From NCBI RefSeq assembly GCF_003259335.1, contig NZ_QLLL01000002.1, positions 310,001 through 374,000 of the forward strand: a stretch of DNA of 64,000 nucleotides, in the 5' to 3' direction. This stretch comes from Chitinophaga skermanii. Its GTDB lineage: Bacteria > Bacteroidota > Bacteroidia > Chitinophagales > Chitinophagaceae. A model generated the notes under the pieces. That model saw only the letters and a list, made by a program, of their open reading frames with translations. It searched no databases and was not told the DNA's origin. The position numbers and the translations under genes are program-made. Each line of letters starts with the position of its first letter. The first letter of the stretch is position 1. Positions 48,591 through 57,069 of this stretch are shown in pieces.

Positions 48591-50873
48591 CTACTCCATT
48601 ACAGAAGCAGGGCGATTTTCTGTTGCTTTACCAAATTCGTAATTCGGTTTATTACCCATGTAAATCTTTACCGTACCGCCTTTCAGGATGTCGGCATGAC
48701 GAATGTAGCTCTTCGTATAAGGCTTACCATTCCACTCGATTTTTTGTACATAGATATTCTCTTTACTATTGTTGACCGTTTCTACCACGAATGTTTTACC
48801 GGTTTGTACTTTGAAAGAAGCTTTATCGAACAATGGGCTACCAATTACATATACACCGTTGGCTGGGTTTACTGGGTAGAAACCTAACGACGACATAATG
48901 TACCAAGAACTCATTGCACCACAATCTTCGTTACCTGCCAAACCTCCTGGTTGATCGAAGTAGAAATCTTTCATCACTTGGCGTACTTTCTCTGCTGTTT
49001 TCCATTGTTGACCGGAGAAAGCGTACATATATGTTACGTGGTGAGAAGGCTCGTTACCATGTGCATACATACCAATTAAACCAGAGATATCGTTGGAAGC
49101 TTCTTCACCCATGTCGCCATGCGCTGTGAACAAGCTATCTAACTTCGTTGCAAAGGCAGCATCACCGCCCATCAATTCAATCAAACCTTCCACATCTTGC
49201 GGCACTAACCAAGTATACTGCCAGCCGTTACCTTCTGTAAAGTCGCCTCTTTCGTGTTTAGAATGGAAAGGATCGTACGGTGTTCTCCAAGTACCGTCAT
49301 CCATTTTAGGACGAACGAACTTGATATTGGCATCCCAGTAGTTTTTGTAATATTTCGCACGTTTAGCGTAGTATTCGTAGTCTTTGGTTTTACCCATTTT
49401 CTTCGCCATCGCTGCAATACACCAATCATCAATAGCATATTCCATGGCTTTGGAAACGGATTCTGCTTCTTTATCTGCCGGGATATATCCTTTCTCTTTG
49501 ATGTACTTCATACCGAAATCGTCGCGGGTAGAAGAGGCTTTCAATGCTTCGAATGCAAGTTCTGCATCGAAACCTTTAAAACCTTTCAAGTAGGCATCTA
49601 CAATTACCGGTACGGCGTGGTAACCCACCATGCAATTTGTTTCACTACCCATTAAATGCCAGATAGGCAATTTACCTTGTTGTTGGTAAATAGCCAGTAA
49701 AGTGTTCACGAAGTCGTTCACTTTACCTGGGTTGATAATCGTTGTAAGCGGGTGTGCTGAACGATACGTATCCCATAAAGAGAACACGCTGTAGTTATCG
49801 AAGCCTGGGTTGGTATATACTTTCTTATCGGTACCACGGTACGATTTATCGTGGTCGTTAAATAAGCTAGGGGCAATCATGGTATGGTACAATGCTGTGT
49901 AGAATGTACGTTTTGTAGCATCGTCTTTTGTTTCAATGCTGATTTTCGACAACACATCGTTCCATTTCTTAGCAGCCGTTGCCGCAATACCATCAAAGTT
50001 CCACCCTGGGATTTCTGCTTTGATATTCGCTAAAGCGTTCTCGCTGCTAACAGGAGAAATACCCACTTTTAGCAATACAGTACCCGGGTTCTTATCGAAT
50101 GAAATAACACCTTTCGCACGCTTGCCTTTTACTTCTTTGCCTTGTTCAAGGGCTTGGTCGTTATACACGGCGAAATGTTTAATGGGTTGATTGGTTTGAA
50201 TAGCAAACCACAAGCGTTGATCTTCTGCCCAACCTTTCGACATTCTATAACCAACGAACGTGTAATCGTCGATTTGTTTTAAGTAGGTATCGGTAGATTG
50301 GTCCCAGCCGATGCCTTCTTTTAGATCGATAATGATATGTGCAGGATCGTTGGATTTGAAGGTATATTTATGAAACCCAACACGCTCAGAAGCTGTGAGG
50401 GCAACGTCGATATTGTAATCGTCGAGATGCACGGCATAGAAACCTGCTTTTGCTGTTTCGCGCTGGTGAGAATAATGAGAGCCGTAGCCGCTAGTAGGAT
50501 CTTCTTGCTTGCCTGGGTTTACGCGTACTTTACCTGTGTAAGGCATAATCAGTACATCCCCTAAATCGCCAATACCCGTGCCGCTTAAATGCAACTGTTG
50601 GAAACCAATTACTACGCTATCGCTATAATGGTACCCACTGCACCAGTCCCAACCTTTTACAATGTTGGTAGGCCCCACCTGTACAGCACCAAAAGGCACG
50701 TTAGCCCCTACAAAAACGTGACCATGATCGCCGGAGCCAATCAATGGATCTACGTATTGTACGAGTGAAGCTTGTTTCTTACTGGCAACCGCCTTCGTTT
50801 GCGCTTGTACATGCACTGTGGAAATAGCCATCGCAGCCATGGCAATACAGCTGCTTTTCAAAATTCTCATCAT
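48591..50873 (-). CDS. Secreted glycoside hydrolase family 92 alpha-mannosidase
   Basis: A 760-aa exported exo-alpha-mannosidase, calcium-dependent in characterised members, that trims mannose from N-glycans or mannans. Signal peptide MMRILKSSCIAMAAMAISTVHVQAQ. The N-terminal beta-sandwich begins SLVQYVDPLIGSGDHGHVFVGANVPFGAVQVGPTN. The (alpha/alpha)6 domain contains FSLWDTYRSAHPLTTIINP and the closing GGLAGNEDCGAMSSWYIMSSLGFYPVNPANGVYVIGSPLFDKASF, all typical of GH92. It is not within a SusCD locus. A LacI-type palindrome lies about 220 bp upstream. Confidence 0.95.
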   Translation of the reverse strand: MMRILKSSCIAMAAMAISTVHVQAQTKAVASKKQASLVQYVDPLIGSGDHGHVFVGANVPFGAVQVGPTNIVKGWDWCSGYHYSDSVVIGFQQLHLSGTGIGDLGDVLIMPYTGKVRVNPGKQEDPTSGYGSHYSHQRETAKAGFYAVHLDDYNIDVALTASERVGFHKYTFKSNDPAHIIIDLKEGIGWDQSTDTYLKQIDDYTFVGYRMSKGWAEDQRLWFAIQTNQPIKHFAVYNDQALEQGKEVKGKRAKGVISFDKNPGTVLLKVGISPVSSENALANIKAEIPGWNFDGIAATAAKKWNDVLSKISIETKDDATKRTFYTALYHTMIAPSLFNDHDKSYRGTDKKVYTNPGFDNYSVFSLWDTYRSAHPLTTIINPGKVNDFVNTLLAIYQQQGKLPIWHLMGSETNCMVGYHAVPVIVDAYLKGFKGFDAELAFEALKASSTRDDFGMKYIKEKGYIPADKEAESVSKAMEYAIDDWCIAAMAKKMGKTKDYEYYAKRAKYYKNYWDANIKFVRPKMDDGTWRTPYDPFHSKHERGDFTEGNGWQYTWLVPQDVEGLIELMGGDAAFATKLDSLFTAHGDMGEEASNDISGLIGMYAHGNEPSHHVTYMYAFSGQQWKTAEKVRQVMKDFYFDQPGGLAGNEDCGAMSSWYIMSSLGFYPVNPANGVYVIGSPLFDKASFKVQTGKTFVVETVNNSKENIYVQKIEWNGKPYTKSYIRHADILKGGTVKIYMGNKPNYEFGKATENRPASVME

Positions 50874-51258
50874 TCAGTCGAATCTTTAATAAACAAAAAT
50901 CAATTGGGAACCTCGTATAGCACCGGCATAGTGGCATTCACTACTATTACGTGGAAGCAGCAAGACACCTTGCCCATCATACTTGTTCACCTGTTTTCTC
51001 TGCCCCCTTACAACGCAAAAATGCAAGGGGTAAAGAACAAATATAATAAACCAGGCTATACTGTGTGCATCAGTAACGACGGGCATCTTGGATTGCTAAA
51101 GCGTTTTAGCAACTCAAGTCCACGCTGGGCGTGAAAAAAGCCCTTTTTTAGGGCTTCCTACAAAATTCGTTAGCACGGAAACTTTTTGATGATCGGCGAC
51201 TAGAAAGGTTTCCGGGCAATAGTATTGTAACAAAAATGCATACTTCTTGAATGGGCAT
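50874..51258. other. Intergenic region upstream of the GH92 gene
   Basis: It contains the LacI-type palindrome, and at 51138-51156 a small hairpin (AAGCCCT/AGGGCTT with T5 loop) followed on the minus strand by a T-run, which may be a second terminator of the hydroxyproline operon. No gene is seen. Confidence 0.5.
51093..51112. promoter_or_regulatory. LacI-type operator-like palindrome
   Basis: TTGCTAAAGCGTTTTAGCAA is a 20-bp palindrome with one mismatch and a central CG, the layout of LacI-family operators. It lies 220 bp upstream of the GH92 start; no LacI-family gene is in the window. Confidence 0.4.
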
Positions 51259-51287
51259 AAAAAACGGCCTCTTGTGGGGGAGACCGT
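51259..51287 (-). terminator. Terminator of the hydroxyproline operon
   Basis: On the minus strand ACGGTCTC and GAGGCCGT (one G-T) enclose CCCCACAA and are followed by TTTTTT, 22 bp after the FAD oxidoreductase stop. Confidence 0.85.
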
Positions 51288-51309
51288 CTTCATCTGCTGC
51301 TTCTGCTAT

Positions 51310-52551
51310 TTAAAACCTGTTAGGATCAAATGCTGTTGTTGCGATACTGGTTTGTTTACCGGTAATTAACTCGGTGATTAACTTACCCGTGGCCGGTCCA
51401 AGGCTTAGGCCCATCATAGCATGCCCCGCTGCCACCACCAGGTTGTTACACCCTTTTGCGTAGCCAATAAGGGGTAAACCATCGGGCGAGCAAGGGCGAT
51501 ACCCGAACCACACCTCTTCCTGTTTGGGCATGGTTATACCTAGCCCCGGGAAATAGCGTTGAATAGAATTTACAATGCCCTCTACCCTACGCATATTTAC
51601 TTGTTGGTTGATAGTGGTTAACTCCATGGTGCCTCCGTAGCGTAATTGTGCTTGCATAGGCGTTAGCGCTACGCGGGCTTCGCAAAGGATGGCGGGAATA
51701 TTCAGCGTAGCAGTAGGTTGTTGCAAAGTAACAGAATAACCTTTACCCGGCATGAGCGGTACTTTTACACCGGCCATTTTTGCCAATTGGGGCGACCAGC
51801 TACCTGCTGCTAGCACGTAAATATCGGCCGTATGTTCTCCCTTCTTGGTGCGCACGGATTGAATACTATGCTGTTTTGTTTGAATACCTGTGACTTCGGA
51901 TTCAGTCAAAAAGTGAACACCCCGTTGCTGTAGATACCCTTTTAACCGTGCCATTAGCTTATTGGGCGTAAGGTGTGCATCGCATTTATAATGTACGCCA
52001 CCTAATACGTTGGCTTGCGCATTGGGTTCTAAAGCTTGTACTTGTTGCTTTGTTAGTATATCTACATCCAAACCCATGTTAGCTGCTTGGGATGCCAAAC
52101 GTGCTTCTTCGTGTTCAACGGCAGGGGTTTGATAATACATGATAATACCATCTTTCCGTAAGCCTACATCTTCTTTCAACACTTCCACCATTTCCGTATA
52201 CAATACTTTGCTGAGCAAATTTATATCTCGTAAGGGCAAGGCGGCTTGTTGTACATTTTGCGCATTGGCATGTTTAATAAACTGCAAACCCCACTTGATG
52301 AGCTGCCCGTTTAAACTAGGCTTCACATAAAAAGGGCTTCTACTATTCAACATCCACTTCAAACCTTGCGATACAATACCCGGTGCTGCTAATGGAACAA
52401 AATGACTAGGCACAATCATGCCCATGTTGCCAAACGAACAGTTATTATCAATATTTGTGCTATCAATAATTGTTACCTCATACCCTTCTGCCAGCATATA
52501 AAACGCTGTGCTCATACCAATAATACCACCGCCGATAATGATAGCTTTCAT
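51310..52551 (-). CDS. FAD-dependent D-amino-acid (cis-4-hydroxy-D-proline) dehydrogenase
   Basis: A 413-aa DadA/DAO-type flavoprotein. The N-terminal Rossmann motif is AIIIGGGIIGMSTAFYMLAEGYEVTIID, and the C-terminal FAD segment is GYRPCSPDGLPLIGYAKGCNNLVVAAGHAMMGLSLGPATGKLITELI. Position in an operon with epimerase, deaminase and semialdehyde dehydrogenase identifies the substrate as cis-4-hydroxy-D-proline, oxidised to 1-pyrroline-4-hydroxy-2-carboxylate and passing electrons to the respiratory chain. Specificity is inferred from context. It is the last gene of the operon, 17 bp after the epimerase. Confidence 0.9.
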   Translation of the reverse strand: MKAIIIGGGIIGMSTAFYMLAEGYEVTIIDSTNIDNNCSFGNMGMIVPSHFVPLAAPGIVSQGLKWMLNSRSPFYVKPSLNGQLIKWGLQFIKHANAQNVQQAALPLRDINLLSKVLYTEMVEVLKEDVGLRKDGIIMYYQTPAVEHEEARLASQAANMGLDVDILTKQQVQALEPNAQANVLGGVHYKCDAHLTPNKLMARLKGYLQQRGVHFLTESEVTGIQTKQHSIQSVRTKKGEHTADIYVLAAGSWSPQLAKMAGVKVPLMPGKGYSVTLQQPTATLNIPAILCEARVALTPMQAQLRYGGTMELTTINQQVNMRRVEGIVNSIQRYFPGLGITMPKQEEVWFGYRPCSPDGLPLIGYAKGCNNLVVAAGHAMMGLSLGPATGKLITELITGKQTSIATTAFDPNRF

Positions 52552-52568
52552 GTGTGATTGATTTAAGA

Positions 52569-53570
52569 TTAGATAACTTGGAAACCGTGTGCATAAGGAT
52601 CTTCATCATCGATGATGATGGTATTGTAGCCGTACACACGTGCCCAGCCTTCAATACCCGGCACGATGGCAGGTTTGCCGGCCACTGTTGTAACCGCTTC
52701 GATTGTACCCGCAAACTTAGAACCAATAATACTTTCGTGTACAAACCGATCGCCGGGGTGCAGTTTCCCTTTGGCAAACCATTGCGCCATGCGTGCCGAA
52801 GTACCCGTTCCACAAGGAGAACGGTCGATGGCTTTATCTCCATAAAACACGGCGTTCCGCGCTGTGGAGGTAGGATCGATAGGCGTTCCCGTCCACAGTA
52901 AATGACTTAATCCTGTTATATGCTCGTTTTCTGGATGTATGAATTGATATTTTTCGTTCAACCTTTTCCTGCATTCGCGGCTCCAGGCAATTAACTGCTC
53001 GGCTTTGTAATGTTCTAAACCGGGGAAGTTCGCTTGTGGATCAACGATTGCATAGAAGTTACCACCATAGGCAACATCTACTTTTATTTCGCCTAAGCCA
53101 GGGCATTCTACCGTTAAGTCTTCGGCGTAAAGGAAAGCAGGCACATTGGTTAGTTTAACCGATGTGACTTTATTCCCTTGTTGTTGGTAATCTATCAGCA
53201 CAATACCGGCCGGGGTTTCGAGGCGAAGCTTACCGGGGGTTTTAGGTTGAATGAGCCCTTGCTCGATTGCAATGGTAACGGTACCGATGGTGCCATGCCC
53301 GCACATAGGCAAGCATCCGCTGGTTTCAATATACAGCACGCCTACATCATTAGCGGGGTCGTGCGGTGGATAGAGGATGCTGCCACTCATCATATCGTGG
53401 CCGCGGGGTTCAAACATCAGGCCGGTGCGAATCCAATCGAATTCGCGGAGAAAATGTAATCGTTTCTCCATCATGTTATGGCCTTGCAAAGTAGGACCAC
53501 CGCCGGCTACTACCCTTACCGGGTTGCCACAAGTATGAGCATCGATACAGAAGAATGTTTTCGTAGCCAT
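52569..53570 (-). CDS. 4-hydroxyproline 2-epimerase (proline racemase family)
   Basis: A 333-aa cofactor-independent epimerase that converts trans-4-hydroxy-L-proline to cis-4-hydroxy-D-proline. Both catalytic cysteines are present: Cys90 in MCGHGTIG and Cys253 in DRSPCGTGTSAR. The second cysteine excludes the trans-3-hydroxyproline dehydratase variant, where it is Thr. The ATG at 53570 starts MATKTFFCIDAHTCGNPVRVV, the normal N-terminus; the longer frame would add 20 unsupported residues and overlap the upstream gene. 31 bp separate it from the dehydrogenase gene upstream. Confidence 0.93.
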   Translation of the reverse strand: MATKTFFCIDAHTCGNPVRVVAGGGPTLQGHNMMEKRLHFLREFDWIRTGLMFEPRGHDMMSGSILYPPHDPANDVGVLYIETSGCLPMCGHGTIGTVTIAIEQGLIQPKTPGKLRLETPAGIVLIDYQQQGNKVTSVKLTNVPAFLYAEDLTVECPGLGEIKVDVAYGGNFYAIVDPQANFPGLEHYKAEQLIAWSRECRKRLNEKYQFIHPENEHITGLSHLLWTGTPIDPTSTARNAVFYGDKAIDRSPCGTGTSARMAQWFAKGKLHPGDRFVHESIIGSKFAGTIEAVTTVAGKPAIVPGIEGWARVYGYNTIIIDDEDPYAHGFQVI

Positions 53571-53601
53571 GGATAGATATTGGTTGAAGATGACAATAAA
53601 A

Positions 53602-55128
53602 TTAAAGGGCCGCTTGCGTAAGCTGTGCATCTACCTTCCGCCAAATATGTAGCGGGTTAGCATCTTGCAAAGCTGCCGGTAGAAAAGCATCGGGGCAATC
53701 TTGCCAGCATAGTACGCGTGTAAAACGGGTGATGGCGTCGGCACCAACAGAGGTGCTATTAGCCGCCGTTGTAGCCGGGAAAGGGCCGCCATGTACCATG
53801 GCATAACTGACTTCCACACCAGTTGGTACGCCGTTGTAAATTAAGCGGCCGACCTTCTCGGCTAAAAGATGAACATCCATTGCATAGGATGTAAGATCTT
53901 GCGTGTTGGCCATTACGGTGCCTGTTAGTTGACCTTGTAAGGCTTCGAGACATTGGCTTCTTGTATGATCATCACACCATACAACGAGCGCCGTAGGACC
54001 GAACACTTCCACTTGCATTTGTGCATGTTGTACAAACTCCTTGGCCGTAACGGAGAATAAGGCAGGGCTTCCTTTTCCGCTAGCTTGTGCTACATCGCCT
54101 GTAAAGAGCGCTTGTACACCGGGTTGTGTTTGCAATGCATTTCGATTGACATAGTAATGTTCGCAGATACCGGGGTTGAGCATGGTACCTGCTGGGATGG
54201 CAGAAAGTGCCTGTTGTAACGCGTCGACAAAAGTTTTACCATCGGCATTATTGGGTACAAAGAAGATACCCGGGCTTGTACAAAACTGGCCAACACCTTG
54301 CGTAATGGAAGTGGCAAATTGCGTGGCGCATTGCTGGGCATGCGATGATAAGTATGAAGGTAAAAGCAGTACTGGGTTTACACTGCCCATTTCTGCGAAT
54401 ACTGGGATTGGTTCGGTACGAGCTTGTGCTGCGCGGAATACAGCCATCCCACCAAGGTAAGAACCCGTAAAACCTACGGCTTTCACGCTTGGATGTTGCA
54501 CCAATTGTTGTCCTACCGTAGCGTCTCCAACAATACTGGCAAATACACCGTTTGGCATACCTGTCGTTTTCACAGCGCGTTCAATCGCTGTGGTTACCAA
54601 GGCATTGGTGCCTAAATGCGAGGGATGTGCTTTTAGGAGTACCGGGTTGCCGGCTGCTAAGGCCGATACGGTATCGCCCCCGGCTGTAGAGAAGGCTAAT
54701 GGGAAATTACTAGCCGCAAACACAACAACGGGCCCAATGGGTACCCGCATTTTACGAATAGCTGCACGTGGCAAAGGTTGCCGTTCCGGCAAGGCGGTAT
54801 CGATTACAGCTTCCACATAACTGCCTTCGCGGAGAATATTGGCGAATAGCTGTAATTGCGAAACCGTTCTACCGCGTTCGCCGGTAATACGGGCTAAGGG
54901 TAATCCCGATTCGGCAACAGCCCTTTCTAAAAGGGTGTCGCCGAGTGCTAGGATTTCTTGGGCAATACTTTCTAAAAATACAGCACGTTGCACGGCCGTT
55001 GTTTGCTTGTACTGCGTAAACGCGTACACGCTATTTTGCACGGCTTGTTCTATAACAGCTTCAGTAGCTGTTTCGAACGCACCTGGGAGATACGATTGGG
55101 TCGACGGATCAAACGCTTGCAAGATCAT
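53602..55128 (-). CDS. 2-oxoglutarate semialdehyde dehydrogenase (2,5-dioxopentanoate dehydrogenase)
   Basis: A 508-aa aldehyde dehydrogenase of the 2-oxoglutarate-semialdehyde type, the last enzymatic step to 2-oxoglutarate using NAD(P)+. The N-terminus is FDPSTQSYLPGAFETATEAVIEQAVQNS. The cofactor region is GPVVVFAASNFPLAFSTAGGDTVSALAAGNPVLLKAHPSH, the catalytic Glu is in FAEMGSVNPVLLLP, and the catalytic Cys in GVGQFCTSPGIFFVP. The ATG at 55128 overlaps the end of the deaminase gene by 20 bp; a TTG at 55185 is less likely. Confidence 0.93.
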   Translation of the reverse strand: MILQAFDPSTQSYLPGAFETATEAVIEQAVQNSVYAFTQYKQTTAVQRAVFLESIAQEILALGDTLLERAVAESGLPLARITGERGRTVSQLQLFANILREGSYVEAVIDTALPERQPLPRAAIRKMRVPIGPVVVFAASNFPLAFSTAGGDTVSALAAGNPVLLKAHPSHLGTNALVTTAIERAVKTTGMPNGVFASIVGDATVGQQLVQHPSVKAVGFTGSYLGGMAVFRAAQARTEPIPVFAEMGSVNPVLLLPSYLSSHAQQCATQFATSITQGVGQFCTSPGIFFVPNNADGKTFVDALQQALSAIPAGTMLNPGICEHYYVNRNALQTQPGVQALFTGDVAQASGKGSPALFSVTAKEFVQHAQMQVEVFGPTALVVWCDDHTRSQCLEALQGQLTGTVMANTQDLTSYAMDVHLLAEKVGRLIYNGVPTGVEVSYAMVHGGPFPATTAANSTSVGADAITRFTRVLCWQDCPDAFLPAALQDANPLHIWRKVDAQLTQAAL

Positions 55129-56050
55129 TCGTAAGAAGGTTGTGATAGTTGGGTAATGTTGGACGAATCGCCAAAGCATCGTCAATTACTTGCTGGATGG
55201 CTTGTAACTCTGCCCCTTCCAATGGTAAGCGTGGTGCACGAACATGTGTAGAACCGATACCGGTAGCTGTAGCAGCCAGCTTAATGTACTGTACCAGCTT
55301 TGGATGAATATCGAGTTCTAACAAAGGCATAAACCAACGGTATATTTCGCGGGCTTCTTCAATACGACCAGCTTTTGCCAGCGTATATATAGCCACGGTT
55401 TCGCGGGGGAAGGCATCCACTAAACCTGCTACCCAACCGTGTGCACCCATTACGAGGCATTCAAGGGCCAACGTATCTACACCACATAATATCCTAAAAC
55501 GATCTCCGAAGCGGTTAATCATGCGGGTAACATTGGTAATGTCGCGGGTTGACTCCTTCACTGCTTGGATGTTCGGGCATGCTGCCAGCTCTTCGAACAT
55601 ATCGAGGGTAACGAGGATTTTATAATCAACCGGGTTGTTGTAGATCATAATCGGTAAAGAAGTACTATTTGCTACGGCTTTAAAATAGGTAACCGTTTCA
55701 CGATCATCTGCTTTATAACGCATGGGCGGTAAAAGCATTAAACCCGACGCGCCTGCTTCCTCGGCCGCTTGCGCACTTTCTACAGCGGCAGCCGTGGTTT
55801 GTTCCGCGATATTCATAATTACCGGCACTGTACCTTTTAAAGCGGCTACGGCGAAGCGCACCATTTCATATTTCTCGCTGTTAAGCAAGCTGCTGGCTTC
55901 TCCTAGCGAACCGCCCAAAATAATACCATTCACACCGGCATCAAGCTGTGCTTGCAAATTCTTGCTAAAAAGTTCATAATCAATATTACCTAACGCAGTA
56001 AAGGGGGTGAGCAAAGCTGGAAATACGCCTTGCCATTGCTGTTGTACCAT
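55109..56050 (-). CDS. Dihydrodipicolinate-synthase-family 1-pyrroline-4-hydroxy-2-carboxylate deaminase
   Basis: A 313-aa (beta/alpha)8 protein of the DapA/N-acetylneuraminate lyase family. FPALLTPFTALGNIDYELFSKNLQAQLDAGVNGIILGGSLGEASSL is the family N-terminus, with Tyr137 in IYNNPV and the Schiff-base Lys165 in IQAVKEST. In hydroxyproline operons this family deaminates and dehydrates 1-pyrroline-4-hydroxy-2-carboxylate to 2-oxoglutarate semialdehyde. Context rather than sequence distinguishes it from DapA. It is the first gene of the operon, with a perfect -7 box (TACTTTTG) 24 bp upstream. Confidence 0.9.
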   Translation of the reverse strand: MVQQQWQGVFPALLTPFTALGNIDYELFSKNLQAQLDAGVNGIILGGSLGEASSLLNSEKYEMVRFAVAALKGTVPVIMNIAEQTTAAAVESAQAAEEAGASGLMLLPPMRYKADDRETVTYFKAVANSTSLPIMIYNNPVDYKILVTLDMFEELAACPNIQAVKESTRDITNVTRMINRFGDRFRILCGVDTLALECLVMGAHGWVAGLVDAFPRETVAIYTLAKAGRIEEAREIYRWFMPLLELDIHPKLVQYIKLAATATGIGSTHVRAPRLPLEGAELQAIQQVIDDALAIRPTLPNYHNLLTNDLASV

Positions 56051-56074
56051 AACGCGACCTTGATTTTGTTAATA

Positions 56075-56082
56075 CAAAAGTA
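56075..56082 (-). promoter_or_regulatory. Bacteroidota -7 element (TACTTTTG) of the hydroxyproline operon
   Basis: CAAAAGTA on the plus strand, 24 bp before the deaminase ATG. The operon and the AraC gene diverge from this 134-bp region, the natural place for AraC binding. Confidence 0.55.
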
Positions 56083-56184
56083 GGTGGCCGCGCTGGGGGA
56101 TTTCCACAGCTAATTAATCTTTTCTTTACATATTTTAACCCATTCACTATATTGCACCCATCAACCAAAAACAATATTCATCCA

Positions 56185-57063
56185 GTGAAAGTACTTGCAT
56201 TTACCATCCCGCTCGCGCAACAAGCTACCGTAATTGTGCAGGAAGACCATATGCCGCATTTCTATGATCACCTGCACGAACATCCCGAAATTCAAGTAAC
56301 CTATATTATCAAAGGCGAAGGAACGCTATTAGCAGGCAACTATATGGGCAGTTTCGCGCCGGGCGATATTTTCTGGATCGGTGCTCACCAACCACATATC
56401 TTTAAAAGCGATCCCGCTTATTTTGCGGGGAATAAAGACGTATATATACATGCCCTTACCTTCTTTTTCAACCCGGCAGAAACAGCGAAAGAACTACTGC
56501 ATTTACCAGAAACGAAACAAGTGTTCGAGCGTATTAAATTGTTACAAAACGGGGCACGTATACTGCCGAATAATGCCGATCATTTCGTAGCACAACTAAA
56601 AAACCTGTTCGTACAACATAACTTACCGCGGCTGATTGTATTCTTGCAATTACTCGATCAAATATTGCATGAAAGCCAGTTACAGCCACTATCTACCAAC
56701 GAAGCGAATTTTCATTTTAGTGAAGAAGACGGTGTGCGGATGAATAGGATTTACCAACATAGTATCCGGTACTTCAAACAAAACATTACCATTGCAGAAA
56801 TAGCCGGTGTAGCACACATGACGGAGCCCGCGTTCTGTAGGTACTTTAAGAAAAGAACCCGCAAAACGTACATCCGCTTTTTGAATGAACTACGCATTGC
56901 TTACGCCTGTAAATTGCTGAAGAAAGAAAGGGACCGCTCGTACTCGATGATTGCCATGGAAAGTGGCTTTAATAATGTGACGAGCTTTAACCGAACTTTT
57001 AAAAGTATTATGGGCATGGCGCCCGGTAGGTACCAAGCGAAAGACCGTGATTTATTATTGTAA
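56185..57063 (+). CDS. AraC-family regulator of the hydroxyproline operon
   Basis: A 292-aa regulator. The cupin sensor domain covers about residues 1-140 (VKVLAFTIPLAQQATVIVQEDHMPHFYDHLHEHPEIQVTYIIKGEGTLLAGNYMGSFAPGDIFWIGAHQPH), and the C-terminal double helix-turn-helix has ITIAEIAGVAHMTEPAFCRYFKKRTRKTYIRFLNELRIAYACKLL and ESGFNNVTSFNRTFKSIMGMAPGRYQ. The GTG at 56185 is chosen because homologous regulators begin MKVL-F-IP; a TTG at 56152 is the alternative. Divergent orientation from the catabolic genes makes it their likely activator, with hydroxyproline or a pathway intermediate as inducer (inference). Confidence 0.88.
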   Translation: MKVLAFTIPLAQQATVIVQEDHMPHFYDHLHEHPEIQVTYIIKGEGTLLAGNYMGSFAPGDIFWIGAHQPHIFKSDPAYFAGNKDVYIHALTFFFNPAETAKELLHLPETKQVFERIKLLQNGARILPNNADHFVAQLKNLFVQHNLPRLIVFLQLLDQILHESQLQPLSTNEANFHFSEEDGVRMNRIYQHSIRYFKQNITIAEIAGVAHMTEPAFCRYFKKRTRKTYIRFLNELRIAYACKLLKKERDRSYSMIAMESGFNNVTSFNRTFKSIMGMAPGRYQAKDRDLLL

Positions 57064-57069
57064 TGATCG

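Noticed and set aside
52569..53570. Trans-3-hydroxy-L-proline dehydratase or true proline racemase
   Set aside because: The second catalytic position is Cys253 rather than Thr, and the neighbouring genes complete the 4-hydroxyproline pathway, which a proline racemase would not need.
55109..56050. Lysine-biosynthetic DapA
   Set aside because: Family membership alone would allow it, but the operon with epimerase, FAD dehydrogenase and semialdehyde dehydrogenase fits the hydroxyproline deaminase role.
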